NCBI RefSeq assembly: GCF_011369485.1
Contig: NZ_VXCA01000011.1
Location: 1 to 64,000, forward strand
Length of the DNA: 64,000 nucleotides
Source of the DNA: Pseudomonas atagonensis
GTDB lineage: Bacteria > Pseudomonadota > Gammaproteobacteria > Pseudomonadales > Pseudomonadaceae
Direction: 5' to 3'
Shown here piece by piece: positions 60,149 through 64,000 of this stretch (its first letter is position 1; each line of letters begins with the position of its first letter). Both the position numbers and the translations under genes were made by a program. The notes under the pieces were generated by a model that was not told the DNA's origin, ran no database searches, and saw only the letters and a list, made by a program, of their open reading frames with translations.

Positions 60149-60922
60149 TTACTTGCCGTAGATATCGAAGGCGAAGTACTTGTCCTGGATTGCTTTGTAT
60201 TTGCCGTTTTCACGGATGGCCGCGATGGCCGCATCGATCTTGCCTTTCAGCGCGTCGCCCTTACGGACTGCGATGCCTACGCCGTCGCCGAAGTATTTGA
60301 CGTCGGTGAACGCCGGGCCTGCAAACGCGAAGCCTTTGCCGGCGTCGGTGTTCAGGAAGCCATCTTGCAGCAAGGTGGCGTCAGCCACGGTGCCGTCGAG
60401 GCGACCGGCAGCCACGTCGAGGTAGATTTCGTTCTGCGAGCCGTACGGCTTGATCTCGGCACCCAGTGGGGCCAGGACTTCGCGGGCGAAACGCTCGTGG
60501 ATCGAACCACGTTGTACGCCGATGTTCTTGCCCTTCAGCTCGCTCAGGTTTTCGCTGACCTGAGTGCCGGCCTTCATGACCAGACGCGCCGGGGTGTTGT
60601 AGTACTTGTTGGTGAAGTCGACAGACTTCTTGCGATCTTCAGTGATCGACATGGACGACAGGATCGCGTCGATCTTGCGCACTTTCAGTGCCGGGATCAG
60701 ACCGTCGAACTCTTGCTCGACCCATACGCACTTGACCTGCATCTGCTCGCACAGGGCGTTGCCGATGTCGTAGTCGAAACCAACGATGCTGCCATCCGGC
60801 GCTTTCGAAGCGAACGGAGGGTAAGCCGCTTCGATACCGATTTTCAGAGGTTTTTCGTCAGCGAAGGAATTCAGCGACAGCACGGACAGTGCCAGGGCGC
60901 CAAGCAGCACAAGTTTCTTCAT
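60149..60922 (-). CDS. aotJ: Arginine/ornithine-binding periplasmic protein
   Basis: Solute-binding protein, 257 residues from the ATG at 60922 (ribosome site ggag). Signal peptide about 1-22 ([18 protein letters not shown]). Ligand-binding signature [22 protein letters not shown] near 33 (given here in part as AAYPPF and [10 protein letters not shown]) and [18 protein letters not shown] near 86. First gene of aotJQMOP-argR. The upstream in-frame extension is rejected because it places the signal peptide internally. Confidence 0.96.
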   Translation of the reverse strand: MKKLVLLGALALSVLSLNSFADEKPLKIGIEAAYPPFASKAPDGSIVGFDYDIGNALCEQMQVKCVWVEQEFDGLIPALKVRKIDAILSSMSITEDRKKSVDFTNKYYNTPARLVMKAGTQVSENLSELKGKNIGVQRGSIHERFAREVLAPLGAEIKPYGSQNEIYLDVAAGRLDGTVADATLLQDGFLNTDAGKGFAFAGPAFTDVKYFGDGVGIAVRKGDALKGKIDAAIAAIRENGKYKAIQDKYFAFDIYGK

Positions 60923-61471
60923 CTTGGGACTCCATCGGTAAAGGGCAAAAACGGCAGAGTGAGCGACAGCCCAATATGCGAATGGGTGAATCGGGAAATC
61001 GGTTGCTGCATCGGTGGGAAATTTCCCATTGAAACCTTCAGAGATTTCAACGTCAGCCACGATGAGCGAGTGATCGGCATTCTAACGACAGGCCCGAAGC
61101 CGATATTTCTTCAATGCGACAACTAATTACAGATGCACAGAGAAAGCGACTTGAGCTCATTGACAGCCCCGCAAATTCATGCAAGAGCGAAAGACAGTGA
61201 ACCGATCTATGCTGCAAATTGCGGGCCTATTATTCGCAAACCCTTCTAATCCGGCAAGCGCAGCGTTGTGTCTTATTTTTTATCGGGGGTTTAGAGGCTC
61301 TAAAACGGGGCGATGCGTTTCTGTTTGCCCCGGTTTTGCGCAGGCGGTTACACATTCGGTTACGTGGAAGTTGCTGGGTAACAGCGGGAAAGGGCTTACG
61401 GCGCTGGTCGATAATTATTGGTTGGGGGAGGCGTTTTCCGACAAGGGACTAAATCAGCGCCTGACAGATTG
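60923..61471. promoter_or_regulatory. aotJ-acsA intergenic region with ArgR site
   Basis: An ArgR-type site TGTCGCATTGAAGAAA is at 61121-61106 on the minus strand, and a weaker TGTCGT match is at 61090-61085, both pointing at aotJ. From about 61179 a reading frame of 137 residues runs to 61592 on the plus strand; it has a weak start, no recognisable domain, and its last third is translated REP sequence, so I do not call it a gene. Confidence 0.6.
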
Positions 61472-61562
61472 CCTTCGCGAGCAAGCCCGCTCCCACAGTT
61501 TTGATCGCATTCCAACTGAAGAAACCCGTTTCAAACTGTGGGAGCGGGCTTGCTCGCGAAGG
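61472..61562. repeat. REP pair downstream of acsA
   Basis: Inverted copies ccttcgcgagcaagcccgct and agcgggcttgctcgcgaagg around a 39-bp spacer with aaac/gttt complementarity. Confidence 0.92.
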
Positions 61563-61596
61563 GGCCGGCAAAATCACCACAAAACCTGCTGACACA

Positions 61597-61634
61597 AAAA
61601 AGCCCCGCCCGGCATACACCGGACGAGGCTTTTT
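61597..61634 (-). terminator. Intrinsic terminator of acsA
   Basis: Minus-strand stem aagcctcgtccgg / ccgggcggggctt (two G-T pairs) followed by T residues, 18 bp after the stop codon. Confidence 0.9.
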
Positions 61635-61651
61635 ACTTTCAGACCTGCTAC

Positions 61652-63607
<1,956 letters not shown>

Positions 63608-64000
63608 CTTTCCTACCTCGGTGTAATAGTTGTTTTTGTATGACCCTGTTGTAACGGGGCCGGGCCCATAGAACCATTCGACGATGGTAGTAACAAGCCC
63701 CTACAAAGCGTCCACCTACCCCAAACGCAAGCCCCACGCCGCTTGTTCAGACACCCCACACCCCCTGTGGGAGCTTGCCTGCAAGCGATTCAGACAACTC
63801 GGTCCCACAGACAAAACACCCGGTTATCAATCTCCATCTCAAGGGATTGTTACCAAATCTGCCAAAGGTGTTTATCAAAACCCCCTCTGTTTACCCCCAC
63901 CCCGCCTCCCTAAAATTCACCTCGCCGACAAGGCAAACGCGATTAACAACGTTACAGCCCCCACGAAGGCCGTTAATCCAGCTCTCAAGCAATAACTGCA
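63608..64000. other. Upstream region of acsA with a degenerate REP
   Basis: About 390 bp without a supported gene. It should hold the acsA promoter. A REP variant (ctgtgggagcttgcctgcaagcg) is at 63765-63787, with a partial inverted partner (cggtcccaca) at about 63801-63810. Confidence 0.5.

Overview
The window is chromosomal DNA of a fluorescent Pseudomonas, most likely of the P. fluorescens complex. The evidence is the oprH-phoP-phoQ cluster, a PcpS-type phosphopantetheinyl transferase, the flgBCDE/cheR/cheV/flgA/flgMN/PilZ flagellar block, amrZ, the alaS-lysC-rsmA-tRNA block, the aot-argR and aru/ast arginine loci, acsA, and many copies of the Pseudomonas REP element (gtgggagcgggcttgctcg type). 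No prophage, insertion sequence, integrase or CRISPR array was seen.

Layout. 1-3035: phoQ, phoP and oprH on the minus strand, behind a four-copy 11-bp direct repeat that looks like a PhoP operator. 3175-7245: a secreted dienelactone-hydrolase-family protein, pcpS, and an RstAB-like two-component pair. 7246-10902: nrdA with a long, hairpin-rich leader and a perfect DnaA box; nrdB does not follow. 11047-15573: a 1508-residue RTX-type secreted protein built of five ~210-residue repeats plus a partial sixth. 15834-23535: flagellar and chemotaxis genes. flgBCDE has a sigma-54 promoter and its own terminator; cheR and cheV are minus strand; flgA, flgM, flgN and the PilZ brake gene are plus strand.

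23775-28967: an MFS transporter, a glutamylpolyamine-synthetase-like enzyme, and a soluble two-component pair (histidine kinase plus a receiver-TPR protein). 29190-34241: an LprI-domain lipoprotein-like secreted protein, tRNA-Arg(CCT), two tiny membrane proteins, phnN, amrZ and mgtE. 34563-40064: a small secreted DUF4124-like protein, three tandem tRNA-Arg(ACG), tRNA-Ser(GCT), rsmA/csrA, lysC and alaS. 40211-42198: a threonine aldolase and an FMN riboswitch controlling a lumazine synthase.

42253-61000 is the arginine region: aruC-aruF-aruG-astD-astB-(small protein)-astE for the succinyltransferase catabolic pathway, and aotJ-aotQ-aotM-aotO-aotP-argR for uptake and regulation, with ArgR-type sites in front of aruC and aotJ. 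A 1682-residue LRR toxin/effector-like gene on the opposite strand sits between argR and aruC. It has an internal ~300-residue duplication and lacks the C-terminal NEL ubiquitin-ligase domain that often accompanies this architecture. acsA closes the window.

The most unusual items are the LRR protein, the RTX repeat protein, the nrdA leader, and several precisely spaced regulatory sites. Gene functions were assigned by recognising families from the protein sequences; no database search was run.
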